Shown: positions 51,764 through 61,178 of the stretch, in pieces
Layout of the letters: each line of letters opens with the position of its first letter
How positions within the stretch are numbered: the first letter of the stretch is position 1
Assembly (NCBI RefSeq): GCF_039541575.1
Contig: NZ_BAABGM010000004.1
Location: 62,001 to 126,000, forward strand
Source of the DNA: Fodinibacter luteus
GTDB taxonomy: Bacteria > Actinomycetota > Actinomycetes > Actinomycetales > Dermatophilaceae
DNA length: 64,000 nucleotides
Reading direction: 5' to 3'
Made by a program: the position numbers and the translations under genes
Notes under the pieces: generated by a model
Told to the model about the DNA's origin: nothing
What the model saw: only the letters and a program-made list of their open reading frames with translations
Databases searched by the model: none

Positions 51764-52693
51764 ATGACCACCACGAGCGCCGAGGGAGCGCGGATCGAGA
51801 TCCGGGGGCTGACCAAGCACTTCGGGCACTTCGTCGCCGTCGACGACCTCTCCTTCGACGTCGAGCCCGGGCGGATCACCGGTTTCCTCGGCCCCAACGG
51901 GGCCGGCAAGACGACGACCCTGCGGATGCTCCTCGGGCTCGTGCACCAGAGCAGCGGGACCGCGACCATCGACGGTCACCGCTACGTCGACCTGCCCGAC
52001 CCCCTGGGCACCGTCGGGGCCGCCCTCGAGGCGACGAACTTCCACCCCGGGCGCAGCGGGCGCGACCACCTGCTCGTCCTCGCCGACGCCGGGTCGGTCC
52101 CGCACCGCCGGGTCGACGAGCTGCTCGAGCTGACCGGCATCCCGGCCGCGGCCCGCAAGCGCGCCGGGGAGTACAGCATGGGCATGCGCCAGCGGCTCGG
52201 GCTCGCGGCCGCGCTCCTCGGCGACCCGCGCGTGCTCGTGCTCGACGAGCCGTCGAACGGCCTGGACCCCGAGGGCATCCGCTGGCTGCGCGGCTTCCTG
52301 CGCCACCTCAGCAGCCAGGGCAAGACGATCCTCATCTCGAGCCACCTGCTGCAGGAGGTCGAGCAGACCGTCGACGAGGTCGTCATCATCGCCAACGGCC
52401 GCCTCGTGCGGGCCGGTGCGATGGCCGAGCTCCACGGCGCGCCGGGAGCGGTCGTCCGCACGTCCGACCCGGCCCGGCTCGCCGGTGCGCTGCGCGTGGC
52501 CGACGTCACGAGCACCCTCGAGGCCGACGGCACGCTCGTCGCCGACACGACCGACCTGCGGCTCGTCGGCGACGTCGCGCTGCGGGCCGGACTGCCGATC
52601 CACGGCCTCGAGCCACGCCGCGCCGACCTCGAGGCGCTGTTCTTCGAGCTCACCGAGGGCACCAACCGCAACGAGGAAGGGGCGAACCGGTGA
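51764..52693 (+). CDS. ABC transporter ATP-binding protein
   Basis: A 309-residue ATPase, complete: Walker A GPNGAGKTTTLR, signature YSMGMRQRLGLA, Walker B VLVLDEPSNGLDPEG, H-loop ISSHLL. The C-terminal RTSDPARLAGALR region is of the bacitracin/export (BcrA/DrrA-like) type. ATG at 51764. It forms one transporter with the permease that overlaps its last 4 nt. The broken ATPase at 36062-36636 is a relative. Confidence 0.95.
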   Translation: MTTTSAEGARIEIRGLTKHFGHFVAVDDLSFDVEPGRITGFLGPNGAGKTTTLRMLLGLVHQSSGTATIDGHRYVDLPDPLGTVGAALEATNFHPGRSGRDHLLVLADAGSVPHRRVDELLELTGIPAAARKRAGEYSMGMRQRLGLAAALLGDPRVLVLDEPSNGLDPEGIRWLRGFLRHLSSQGKTILISSHLLQEVEQTVDEVVIIANGRLVRAGAMAELHGAPGAVVRTSDPARLAGALRVADVTSTLEADGTLVADTTDLRLVGDVALRAGLPIHGLEPRRADLEALFFELTEGTNRNEEGANR

Positions 52694-53493
52694 TCCCGGC
52701 GATCCGCAGCGAGTTCCGCAAGTTCTTCACGACCCGGCTGTGGTGGGGGATGGCCATCGGCATCTTCCTCGCCGGTGCCGCCTTCGCCGCCCTCTTCGGC
52801 TTCCTCCTCACCGGTGACCTGGACGCCGGCGCCGGGGGCCCGGGCGGCATCCCGACCGGCGACGCGACCCAGGTCGCCAACACCGTCTACGTCGGCGGCA
52901 TCTCGGTCGGCTACCTCCTGCTCCTCACCATCGGGGTGCTCCAGATCGGCTCGGAGTACCGCCACAAGACGATCTCCGGCACCTTCCTGTCCACGCCCCG
53001 ACGGCTGCAGGCGATGCTCGCGAAGGTCGTCGCCCTCCTCGGGATCGGCGCGGTGTACGGCCTCATCAGCCTCCTCGGGTCGGTGGGCGTCGGCGCCGTC
53101 GTCCTCAGCCTGCGCGACCAGGACGCCTTCCCCTCCTCGACGATCCTGCGCACCCTCGCGCTCAGCCTGCTCGTCCTCGGGCTGTGGGCCCTCATCGGCC
53201 TGGGCATCGGCATCCTCATCCCCAACCAGGTCGCCGCGCTGCTCATCGGCATCGGTGTCGCCTGGATCGTCGAGCCCCTCCTCGGCTTCGCCATGACGTT
53301 CTGGGAGTTCGGCCGCGAGAACATCGCGCAGTTCCTCCCGTCGTCGGCGACGAACGCCGTCATCGACGCGGTGCAGAACAGCCCCGACGAGGTGCGCCTC
53401 GAGTGGTGGGCGGCCGCCCTCGTGCTCGCCGCGTACGCCGCCCTGCTCGCCGGGTTCGGCATCTGGCGCACGACCCGGGCCGACATCACCTGA
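52690..53493 (+). CDS. ABC-2 type transporter permease
   Basis: A 267-residue protein with six predicted helices. The N-terminal part MIPAIRSEFRKFFTTRLWWG leads into helix 1, then GGISVGYLLLLTIGVLQIGS and SEYRHKTISGTFLS, a common pattern of ABC-2 permeases. The GTG at 52690 overlaps the ATPase stop (GTGA). The exported substrate is unknown. Confidence 0.92.
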   Translation: MIPAIRSEFRKFFTTRLWWGMAIGIFLAGAAFAALFGFLLTGDLDAGAGGPGGIPTGDATQVANTVYVGGISVGYLLLLTIGVLQIGSEYRHKTISGTFLSTPRRLQAMLAKVVALLGIGAVYGLISLLGSVGVGAVVLSLRDQDAFPSSTILRTLALSLLVLGLWALIGLGIGILIPNQVAALLIGIGVAWIVEPLLGFAMTFWEFGRENIAQFLPSSATNAVIDAVQNSPDEVRLEWWAAALVLAAYAALLAGFGIWRTTRADIT

Positions 53494-53537
53494 CGGCGGG
53501 CGGGCCGTCGGCGACGGCGGGCGGGCCGCCGACGACG

Positions 53538-53573
53538 GCGGCCGGTCCGCGGGGCGCCCGGCGGACCGGCCGC
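53538..53573 (+). terminator. GC hairpin after the ABC transporter genes
   Basis: Arms GCGGCCGGTCCGC (53538-53550) and GCGGACCGGCCGC (53561-53573) are perfect over 13 bp with a 10-nt loop. It lies 44 bp after the permease stop and before the kgd promoter region. Two copies of a GGCGGGCGGGCCG direct repeat precede it. Confidence 0.7.
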
Positions 53574-53683
53574 CGCACGCCGTGCACCGCTCGCCCGTCC
53601 GACCGTGTCGGGCGCCTCGAGCGGGGATAGTCTTGGGGGGGTACCCACCTTCGCAGACGAGCCCAGAAAGAGGCGCATCCTCC

Positions 53684-56600
53684 GTGGCCGAGCAGTCCCC
53701 GTCCAGCGACCCCCTGACCTCCTTCGGACCGAACGAGTGGCTGGTCGACGAGCTGTACGAGCAGTACCTCAAGGACAAGAACAGCGTCGACCGGGCGTGG
53801 TGGGACTTCTTCCGGGACTACGAGCCCGGCGAGGCGGCCCTCGGTCGCGGTGCGGCCGCGGCGGCGAACCGCGCGGCCCCGTCGGGCAACGGGGCCCCCG
53901 CCCCCGCCCCCGCGGCGGGACCCGCGCCGGCACCGGCAGCGACCCCGAGGCCCGCGCCGGCACCGGCGCCCGCACCGCGTCCCCAGGCCAGGGAGGCGGC
54001 GCCGTCGCGTCCCGAGCCCGCCCCGGCATCCACCCCGAAGCCGCGCGAGGCCGAGGCGCCGAGGGCGGCCGGGCCGCTCGGCGACGCGACCCACACCCCG
54101 ATCCGCGGCGCGAGTGCCCGCGTCGTGACGAACATGGAGAGCTCGCTCGAGGTCCCCACCGCGACGTCGGTGCGGGCCGTGCCCGCGAAGCTGCTCATCG
54201 ACAACCGCATCGTCATCAACAACCACCTCGCCCGCAGCCGCGGCGGCAAGGTCAGCTTCACGCACATCATCGGCTTCGCCCTCGTCAAGGCGCTCGGCGC
54301 CATGCCCGAGATGAACGCCGGGTTCGGCCACGACGACCGGGGCAAGCCGGTCCTCGTGACCCCCGCCCACGTCAACCTCGGCCTGGCCATCGACCTCGCG
54401 AAGCCCGACGGCACCCGACAGCTGCTCGTGCCGTCGATCAAGGCCGCGGAGACGATGGACTTCGCCCACTTCTGGACCGCCTACGAGGAGATGGTCAAGA
54501 AGGCCCGGGGCGGCAAGCTCACCGTCGAGGACTTCCAGGGCACGACGATCTCGCTCACGAACCCCGGCACCATCGGCACGGTGCACTCCGTGCCGCGCCT
54601 CATGCAGGGCCAGGGCACGATCGTCGGCGTCGGCGCGCTCGAGTACCCGGCGGAGTGGGCCGGCGCGAGCCTGGAGACGCTCAACCGCAACGCCGTGAGC
54701 AAGATCCTCACGCTGACGAGCACCTACGACCACCGCATCATCCAGGGCGCCCAGTCCGGCGACTTCCTGCGCTTCGTCCACGCGCTCCTCCTCGGCGAGC
54801 ACGGCTTCTACGACGAGATCTTCGAGAGCCTGCGCATCCCCTACGAGCCGATCCGCTGGGTCCAGGACGTCGACACCTCCCACGACGACGACATCAACAA
54901 GGTCGCCCGCGTCCAGGAGCTCATCCACGCCTACCGCGTGCGCGGCCACCTCATGGCCGACACCGACCCGCTCGAGTACAAGCAGCGCCGCCACCAGGAC
55001 CTCGACGTCACGACCCACGGCCTCACCCTGTGGGACCTCGACCGCACCTTCGCCACCGGCGGCTTCGGCGGCCAGCCCTTCCTCAAGCTGAGGAAGATCC
55101 TCGGCATCCTGCGCGACTCGTACTGCCGCACGATCGGCGTCGAGTACATGCACATCCAGGACCCCGAGCAGCGCGAGTGGATCCAGTCCAAGATCGAGGT
55201 CGGCTACGCCAAGACGACCCGCGACGAGCAGCTGCGCATCCTGCGCCGGCTCAACGCTGCCGAGGCCTTCGAGACCTTCCTCCAGACCAAGTTCGTCGGC
55301 CAGAAGCGCTTCTCGCTCGAGGGCGGCGAGTCGGTCATCGCGCTGCTCGACCGCATCCTGTCGCGCGCCGCCGAGGACGACCTCGACGAGGTCTGCATCG
55401 GGATGCCGCACCGCGGCCGCCTCAACGTCCTCGCCAACATCGCGGGCAAGTCCTACGGCCAGATCTTCCGCGAGTTCGAAGGCAAGCAGGACCCCCGCTC
55501 GGTCCAGGGCTCGGGCGATGTCAAGTACCACCTCGGCACCGAGGGCACCTTCACCGGCGAGAACGGTGCGACGACGAAGGTCTACCTCGCGGCCAACCCG
55601 TCGCACCTCGAGGCGGTCAACCCGGTGCTCGAGGGGATCGTGCGGGCCAAGCAGGACCGCCTCAACCTCGCCGGCGAGGACTTCACCGTGCTGCCCGTGC
55701 TCATGCACGGTGACGCGGCGTTCGCGGGCCAGGGCGTCGTCGCCGAGACCCTCAACCTCTCGCAGCTGCGCGGCTACCGCACCGGCGGCACCGTGCACGT
55801 CGTCATCAACAACCAGGTCGGCTTCACGACCTCGCCGAGCAGCTCGCGCTCCTCGACGTACTCGACGGACGTCGCCCGGATGATCCAGGCGCCGATCTTC
55901 CACGTCAACGGCGACGACCCCGAGGCGTGCGTCCGGGTCGCCGAGCTCGCCTACGAGTTCCGCAAGGAGTTCCACAAGGACGTCGTCGTCGACATGGTCT
56001 GCTACCGCCGCCGCGGCCACAACGAGGGCGACGACCCGTCGATGACCCAGCCGCTCATGTACAACCTCATCGAGGCCAAGCGCAGCGTGCGAAAGCTCTA
56101 CACCGAGTCGCTCATCGGCCGCGGTGACATCACGGTCGAGGACGCCGGGGCGGCCCTGCGCGACTACCAGCAGCAGCTCGAGCGGGTCTTCGTCGAGACC
56201 AAGGCCGCGCTCAAGGAGGCCGAGCAGGAGGCCGCGGACACGAGCTACTCCGGCACCGACGTCGAGGGGCACACCGGCCTCGAGCCGCCGGCGGCCCAGA
56301 GCCGGGGCGCGGACCGCACGACCCACTCCTCCACCGAGACCGCGATCAGCGTCGAGGCCCTGCACCGGCTCGGCGACGCGTTCGTCGACATCCCGGAGGG
56401 CTTCACGGTCCACCCGAAGCTGCGCCAGATGCTCGAGAAGCGTGCCGCCAGCACGCGCGAGGGCGGCATCGACTGGGGCACCGGCGAGCTCATCGCGTTC
56501 GGGTCGATGCTCCTCGAGGGCACCCCGGTCCGCCTCGCGGGCCAGGACAGCCGGCGCGGCACGTTCGTGCAGCGCCACGCGGTGCTCATCGACAAGGAGA

Positions 56601-57502
56601 ACGCCGCCGAGTGGACCCCGCTGCTCTACCTCGGGGAGGGCCAGGGCAAGTTCTGGGTCTACGACAGCCTGTTGTCCGAGTTCGCCGCGATGGGCTTCGA
56701 GTACGGCTACTCCGTCGAGCGCCCCGACGCCCTCGTGCTGTGGGAGGCGCAGTTCGGCGACTTCTTCAACGGCGCACAGACCATCGTCGACGAGTTCATC
56801 TCGAGCTCGGAGCAGAAGTGGGGCCAGCGCTCCTCGGTCGTCCTGCTCCTCCCCCACGGCTACGAGGGCCAGGGCCCGGACCACTCGTCGGCCCGCATCG
56901 AGCGCTTCCTCACGATGTGCGCCGAGGGCAACATGACGGTCGCCTACCCCTCGACCCCCGCCTCGTACTTCCACCTGCTGCGACGCCAGGCCTACGCCCG
57001 GCCGCGCCGCCCGCTCATCGTCTTCACGCCGAAGTCGATGCTGCGCCTCAAGGCGGCCAGCTCCGCGCCCGAGGACTTCACGAGCGGTGGCTTCCGCCCG
57101 GTCGTGCCCGACACCGAGGGCGCGACGAGCGGCGAGGTGACCCGCGTGCTCATCGCGGCCGGCAAGGTCGTCTACGACCTCCTCGCCGAGCGCGAGAAGC
57201 GCGGCGACACGTCGACGGCCATCCTGCGGCTCGAGCAGTACTACCCGCTGCCCGCCGCCGACCTCGCGCAGCAGCTCGCGAGGTACCCGGGCGCGGAGGT
57301 CGTCATCGTGCAGGACGAGCCGAGGAACCAAGGCGCCTGGCCCTTCCTCGCGCTCAACCTGCCCGAGGCCCTGGCCGCCTTCGACGAGAACCGCGGGCTC
57401 AACGTCGTCTCCCGTGCCGCGTCGGCCTCGCCGGCCACCGGCTCGACGAAGAAGCACCAGGTCGAGCAGGAGGAGCTCATCGCGCGGGCCTTCGACCGCT
57501 GA
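53684..57502 (+). CDS. kgd: Multifunctional 2-oxoglutarate decarboxylase/dehydrogenase (Kgd/SucA-E2 fusion)
   Basis: A 1272-residue protein. Order: E1o N-terminal peptide (FGPNEWLVDELYEQYLKDKN), a Pro/Ala linker to about residue 120, an E2 succinyltransferase catalytic domain (FTHIIGFALVKALGAMPEMN to TSTYDHRIIQGAQSGDFLR) without a lipoyl domain, and the E1 thiamine diphosphate domains (MPHRGRLNVLANI; VINNQVGFTTSP). This is the actinobacterial arrangement, where the lipoyl group comes from another E2. It feeds the TCA cycle at 2-oxoglutarate and can also release succinate semialdehyde. GTG 53684 is preceded by AAAGAGG. Confidence 0.97.
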   Translation: MAEQSPSSDPLTSFGPNEWLVDELYEQYLKDKNSVDRAWWDFFRDYEPGEAALGRGAAAAANRAAPSGNGAPAPAPAAGPAPAPAATPRPAPAPAPAPRPQAREAAPSRPEPAPASTPKPREAEAPRAAGPLGDATHTPIRGASARVVTNMESSLEVPTATSVRAVPAKLLIDNRIVINNHLARSRGGKVSFTHIIGFALVKALGAMPEMNAGFGHDDRGKPVLVTPAHVNLGLAIDLAKPDGTRQLLVPSIKAAETMDFAHFWTAYEEMVKKARGGKLTVEDFQGTTISLTNPGTIGTVHSVPRLMQGQGTIVGVGALEYPAEWAGASLETLNRNAVSKILTLTSTYDHRIIQGAQSGDFLRFVHALLLGEHGFYDEIFESLRIPYEPIRWVQDVDTSHDDDINKVARVQELIHAYRVRGHLMADTDPLEYKQRRHQDLDVTTHGLTLWDLDRTFATGGFGGQPFLKLRKILGILRDSYCRTIGVEYMHIQDPEQREWIQSKIEVGYAKTTRDEQLRILRRLNAAEAFETFLQTKFVGQKRFSLEGGESVIALLDRILSRAAEDDLDEVCIGMPHRGRLNVLANIAGKSYGQIFREFEGKQDPRSVQGSGDVKYHLGTEGTFTGENGATTKVYLAANPSHLEAVNPVLEGIVRAKQDRLNLAGEDFTVLPVLMHGDAAFAGQGVVAETLNLSQLRGYRTGGTVHVVINNQVGFTTSPSSSRSSTYSTDVARMIQAPIFHVNGDDPEACVRVAELAYEFRKEFHKDVVVDMVCYRRRGHNEGDDPSMTQPLMYNLIEAKRSVRKLYTESLIGRGDITVEDAGAALRDYQQQLERVFVETKAALKEAEQEAADTSYSGTDVEGHTGLEPPAAQSRGADRTTHSSTETAISVEALHRLGDAFVDIPEGFTVHPKLRQMLEKRAASTREGGIDWGTGELIAFGSMLLEGTPVRLAGQDSRRGTFVQRHAVLIDKENAAEWTPLLYLGEGQGKFWVYDSLLSEFAAMGFEYGYSVERPDALVLWEAQFGDFFNGAQTIVDEFISSSEQKWGQRSSVVLLLPHGYEGQGPDHSSARIERFLTMCAEGNMTVAYPSTPASYFHLLRRQAYARPRRPLIVFTPKSMLRLKAASSAPEDFTSGGFRPVVPDTEGATSGEVTRVLIAAGKVVYDLLAEREKRGDTSTAILRLEQYYPLPAADLAQQLARYPGAEVVIVQDEPRNQGAWPFLALNLPEALAAFDENRGLNVVSRAASASPATGSTKKHQVEQEELIARAFDR

Positions 57503-57529
57503 ACGGCCCGGGACGGGTAGCCTCGCAGC

Positions 57530-57706
57530 GTGTACTTCACCGACCGCGGCATCGAGGAGCTGCAGACCCGCCGTGGTGACGAGGAGGTCACCCTCGACTG
57601 GCTGGCCGAGCAGCTGCGCACCTTCGTCGACCTCAACCCCGACTTCGAGGTGCCCATCGAGCGGCTCGCCACGTGGCTCGCCCGCCTCGACGACGAGGAC
57701 GAGTGA
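57530..57706 (+). CDS. DUF6104 family small protein
   Basis: A 58-residue acidic protein (VYFTDRGIEELQTRRGDEEV; then WLAEQLRTFVDLNPDFE and RLATWLARLDDEDE), matching the small DUF6104 family found next to kgd in actinobacteria. GTG start at 57530, 27 bp after kgd. It is probably cotranscribed. Function unknown. Confidence 0.85.
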   Translation: MYFTDRGIEELQTRRGDEEVTLDWLAEQLRTFVDLNPDFEVPIERLATWLARLDDEDE

Positions 57707-58386
57707 CGAGACCGATGCCTGAGCAGCACCCGGATGCCGGCCCCGCGCCGATCGAGTTCCGCCCGAGCGCCGACGCGCAGGTCGTCCCCGAGGGGGCGCG
57801 CGACCTCGCCCTCGTCTTCCTCGGGTCCTCCCTCGTCGCCGGGGTCGGCGACCCCAAGGGGCAGGGCTGGGTGACCCGGGTCGTCGGGCGTACCCAGCAC
57901 CCGGACCTCGAGCTCACCGCCTACAATCTCGGGGTGCGCGGCGACACCTCGGCCGACGTGCTGCACCGGTGGACCACGGAGGTCCCGCTGCGCTGGGCCG
58001 GGCGCACCGAACGACGGGTCGTCGTCTCGGTGGGTACGGACGACGTGCTCGGAGGGGTCTCCCTGGCCCGGCACCGCCTCAACCTCGCGAACCTGCTCGA
58101 CGACGCCGCGGCCTCGGGGGTCGGCACCTTCGTCGTCAGCCCGCCCCCGACCGACGACCCGGAGGTCGACGCGCGGCTCGAGGTGCTCGTCGACGCCCAG
58201 GCCGACGTCTGCTCGCGGCGGGCGGTCCCGTTCGTCGACTGCTATGCCCCGCTGCAGGGCCACGACCAGTGGCGCACCGACCTCGCGGCGAGCCGGGTCC
58301 CGCACCACCCGGGGCAGGCCGGCTACGGCCTCATCGCCTGGCTCGTGCTCCACCACGGCTGGGCGGAGTGGCTCCAGATCTCCTGA
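57703..58386 (+). CDS. SGNH/GDSL-type hydrolase
   Basis: A 227-residue protein. Block I is LVFLGSSLVAGVGD (Ser nucleophile), block II LGVRGDTSADVL (Gly), block III reads GTDDVL where the usual G-x-N-D has Asp, and block V is HHPGQAGYGLIA with the His. The shift in block III may weaken the oxyanion hole. GTG 57703 overlaps the DUF6104 stop; ATG 57715 is an alternative. It probably cleaves an ester or acyl group; substrate unknown. Confidence 0.82.
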   Translation: MTRPMPEQHPDAGPAPIEFRPSADAQVVPEGARDLALVFLGSSLVAGVGDPKGQGWVTRVVGRTQHPDLELTAYNLGVRGDTSADVLHRWTTEVPLRWAGRTERRVVVSVGTDDVLGGVSLARHRLNLANLLDDAAASGVGTFVVSPPPTDDPEVDARLEVLVDAQADVCSRRAVPFVDCYAPLQGHDQWRTDLAASRVPHHPGQAGYGLIAWLVLHHGWAEWLQIS

Positions 58387-58398
58387 CCCCGCCCCGCC

Positions 58399-59250
58399 TC
58401 ACCCGGTGGTCGTGACGAACTCCCGCACGAGGTCCGCGAACCGGTCGGGGTCGTCGAGGTGCGGGAAGTGCCCCGCACCCTGGAACAGCTCGACCCGGCA
58501 CCCCTCGATCGAGGATGTCGCCGAGGCGGCGTGCCACGCCGGGATGAGCCGGTCGCGCGTCCCCCACACGACGAGGGTGGGGATGGGGTCGACCTCCGGG
58601 AGGTAGTCGTGCGCCGTCACGCTCTGCCCGCCCGGGTCGATGACCGCGCGGGTCGTCGCGAGGAAGGCGCGCCGGGTGTCGGCGTCACCGAGCGAGGTGA
58701 ACCCCCGCCACACCTGGGTGATGTCCGAGCCCGGCTGCATGCCCAGCTTCTGGAGCGCCCGCCCTGCCGTGGCCAGGCGGTCGCGCATCCACCCGGACGC
58801 GATGACGGGCAGCACGTACTCGGCACCGGGCAGGGTCGCCGACCGCAGCAACGCGCTGACCTCGCGCCCCAGGCCACCGCTCGAGACGAGGACGAGCCTG
58901 TCGACGCGCTCGGGGAAGAGGTACGAGAAGACCATCGCGATGCCGCCACCGAGCGAGTGCCCGATGAGGGTGACCCGCTCGATGTCGAGGCGGTCGAGCA
59001 GGTCGCGCAGGGTCGCGGCGTGCGCCCCGAGCGAGTAGTCACCGATCGGCTTGGCCGACTCCCCGTGGCCGAACAGGTCGGGGACGACGACCCGGTGGTT
59101 GTCGTCGAGGCGGTCGACGAGGTGGGCCCACTGCTGCTGGCTCCCGAGCAGCCCGTGGATGAACATCAGGGCCGGCCCGCTGCCGCTGTCGGTGTAGGAG
59201 AACTCGTGGCCGTGCAGGATCACCGTGCGCTCGGCCGGGGTCGCGCTCAC
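58399..59250 (-). CDS. Alpha/beta fold hydrolase
   Basis: A 283-residue enzyme with a complete triad: Ser99 in LIGHSLGGG, Asp in VVWGTRDRLIP, His in GAGHFPHLDDP. MFIHGLLGSQQQW supplies the oxyanion hole. GTG 59250 is chosen because GAGGAG lies 5 nt upstream; GTG 59286 is possible. Substrate unknown; this one is intact, unlike the one at 46754-47656. Confidence 0.9.
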   Translation of the reverse strand: MSATPAERTVILHGHEFSYTDSGSGPALMFIHGLLGSQQQWAHLVDRLDDNHRVVVPDLFGHGESAKPIGDYSLGAHAATLRDLLDRLDIERVTLIGHSLGGGIAMVFSYLFPERVDRLVLVSSGGLGREVSALLRSATLPGAEYVLPVIASGWMRDRLATAGRALQKLGMQPGSDITQVWRGFTSLGDADTRRAFLATTRAVIDPGGQSVTAHDYLPEVDPIPTLVVWGTRDRLIPAWHAASATSSIEGCRVELFQGAGHFPHLDDPDRFADLVREFVTTTG

Positions 59251-59341
59251 GGGGGCTCCTCGGGTGGGCGGGGCGAACAGGGCCACGTTACCCCTCGGTA
59301 GGGGATGGGTCCACCCAGCGTGGTGCGGGCCACAGCCGACG

Positions 59342-60310
59342 TCAGACCGTGAAGACGACCTTTCCGCTCACCGTGCCCGCGACCATCCGCTCGAAGCCCT
59401 CGCGCGCGCGGGTCAGCGGGAGCACCGAGTCGACGAGGGGCTCGACGCCCGCGTCGACGACGAACCGGGTCAGCCGCTCCAGCTCGGTGCGGGTGCCCAT
59501 CGTCGAGCCGACGACACGCAGCTGCTTGAAGTAGATCTTCGTCAGCTCGGCCTTCGCCGGCGCGTCGCCGGACGTCGCGCCCGAGATGACGATCGTCCCG
59601 CCGGGACGCAGGCTGTTGACCGAGTGGGACCACGTCGCGGCTCCGACCGTCTCCATGACCGCGTCGACGCGCTCCGGCATCCGAGCGCCGGCCTCGAAGG
59701 CACGGTCCGCACCGAGCGCGACGGCCTGCTCCCCCCTCGCCTCGTCCCGGCTCGTCACCCACATGCGCAGCCCGGCCGCGGCGCCGAGCTGGACGAGTGC
59801 CGTGGCGACGCCCCCGGCGGCCCCCTGGACGAGCACCGTGCCGCCCGGCTGCACGCCGGCGTTCGTGAACAGCATCCGGTATGCCGTGAGCCACGCGGTC
59901 GGCAGGCAGGCGGCGTGCTCCCACGACAGGCCGGCCGGCTTCGCGACGACGTTGCGGCGCGGCACGGTGACGACCTCGGCGAGGGTGCCGTCGTGCACCT
60001 CGGACAGCAGGCTGCGCCGGGGGTCGAGGGTCTCGTCGCCGGCCCAGTCGGGGGAGGCGACGACGGCGTGGACGACGACCTCGCGCCCCTCGTCGTCGAT
60101 CCCGGCACCGTCGCAGCCGAGCACCATCGGCAGCCGGTCGGCGGGCAGACCGACCCCGCGCAGCGACCAGACGTCGTGGTGGTTCAGGGCCGCCGTGCGC
60201 AGCCGCACGGTCGTCCAGCCGTCGGGGGCGACGGGCTCGGGTCGCTCCCCCACCTCGAGCCCGGAGAGCGGGTCGGTGGCGGACTGGCTGGTGCAGGTCA
60301 CGGCGAGCAT
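59342..60310 (-). CDS. Zinc-type alcohol dehydrogenase-like / quinone oxidoreductase family protein
   Basis: A 322-residue MDR-superfamily enzyme. ALNHHDVWSLRGVGLP lies in the N-terminal GroES-like domain and VLVQGAAGGVATALVQLGAA is the NADPH Rossmann motif. The usual structural zinc cysteines are not seen. It likely reduces quinones or enones. ATG at 60310. It is intact, in contrast to the related remnant at 34868-35238. Confidence 0.88.
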   Translation of the reverse strand: MLAVTCTSQSATDPLSGLEVGERPEPVAPDGWTTVRLRTAALNHHDVWSLRGVGLPADRLPMVLGCDGAGIDDEGREVVVHAVVASPDWAGDETLDPRRSLLSEVHDGTLAEVVTVPRRNVVAKPAGLSWEHAACLPTAWLTAYRMLFTNAGVQPGGTVLVQGAAGGVATALVQLGAAAGLRMWVTSRDEARGEQAVALGADRAFEAGARMPERVDAVMETVGAATWSHSVNSLRPGGTIVISGATSGDAPAKAELTKIYFKQLRVVGSTMGTRTELERLTRFVVDAGVEPLVDSVLPLTRAREGFERMVAGTVSGKVVFTV

Positions 60311-60320
60311 GGCCCCGACC

Positions 60321-61178
60321 CTACGACGAGCCGGCCAGGACGGTGCCAGAGGCGCGGTGCAGCGCGTCGCGCCAGTGCGGCAGCGGCGCCAGCCCGGCGG
60401 CATCCCACATGTCGTGCGAGAGCACGCTGTACGCCGGCCGGGGGGCCGGCAGGGGGTAGTCCTGCGTCGCGATCGGGTCGACCCGCTCGGGGTCGAGGCC
60501 GAGCTCGTCGAGCACCGCCCGGGCCAGCTCGAACCACGAGCACTCCCCTGCCGACGTGCCGTGCCAGATGCCGAACGGCGCCCCGGCGTCGACGATGCGC
60601 ACGATGCCCTCGGCGAGGTCGACCGTCCACGTCGGCTGGCCGACCTGGTCGGCGACGACGGTGAGGCGGTCACGCTCCGCGGCGAGGCGGCCCATGGTCG
60701 CCGGGAAGTTCTTGCCACCGGCGCCGTAGAGCCAGGCGGTCCGCACGATCCACGACCGCGGGCACTCGGCGCGCACCGCCCACTCGCCGGCGGCCTTGGT
60801 CCGCCCGTACGCGGAGGCCGGGGCCACCGGCGCATCCGCCGGGTAGGGCTCGCGGACCTCGCCGGCGACGACGTAGTCGGTCGAGAGCTGGACCATCGAG
60901 GCCCCCGCGGCGCGGGCGGCCCGCGCGAGGTTCGCGGCCCCCACCGCGTTGACGGCGAAGGCGCGCGCCTCGTCGGACTCGGCGGCGTCGACGGCGGTGT
61001 AGGCGGCGCAGTTGACGACGACGTCGTGGCCGCCCACCTGCTCCGCGCACTGGGCAGGGTCGAGGATGTCGAGCCCGGGCAGGTCGGCCCGGGTCACCTC
61101 GTGCCCGGCCTGCGCGAGCACGGTGCACAGGTCCTGGCCGAGCATGCCGGCGGCGCCGGCGACGAACCAGCGGGCCAT
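60321..61178 (-). CDS. rfbD: dTDP-4-dehydrorhamnose reductase
   Basis: A 285-residue short-chain dehydrogenase. The NADPH motif is VAGAAGMLGQDL near residue 6; the catalytic set is in QLSTDYV and YGRTKAAGE (Tyr and Lys). It makes dTDP-L-rhamnose. ATG 61178 shares one base with the rfbB stop (TGATG). It is paired with rfbB, and rfbA-rfbC diverge next door. Confidence 0.95.
   Translation of the reverse strand: MARWFVAGAAGMLGQDLCTVLAQAGHEVTRADLPGLDILDPAQCAEQVGGHDVVVNCAAYTAVDAAESDEARAFAVNAVGAANLARAARAAGASMVQLSTDYVVAGEVREPYPADAPVAPASAYGRTKAAGEWAVRAECPRSWIVRTAWLYGAGGKNFPATMGRLAAERDRLTVVADQVGQPTWTVDLAEGIVRIVDAGAPFGIWHGTSAGECSWFELARAVLDELGLDPERVDPIATQDYPLPAPRPAYSVLSHDMWDAAGLAPLPHWRDALHRASGTVLAGSS

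Noticed and set aside
53486..57457. A 1323-codon open frame on the minus strand opposite kgd
   Set aside because: Its product is a low-complexity Arg/Asp/Val/Gly sequence, the mirror of high-GC codon use in kgd. It shows no domain.
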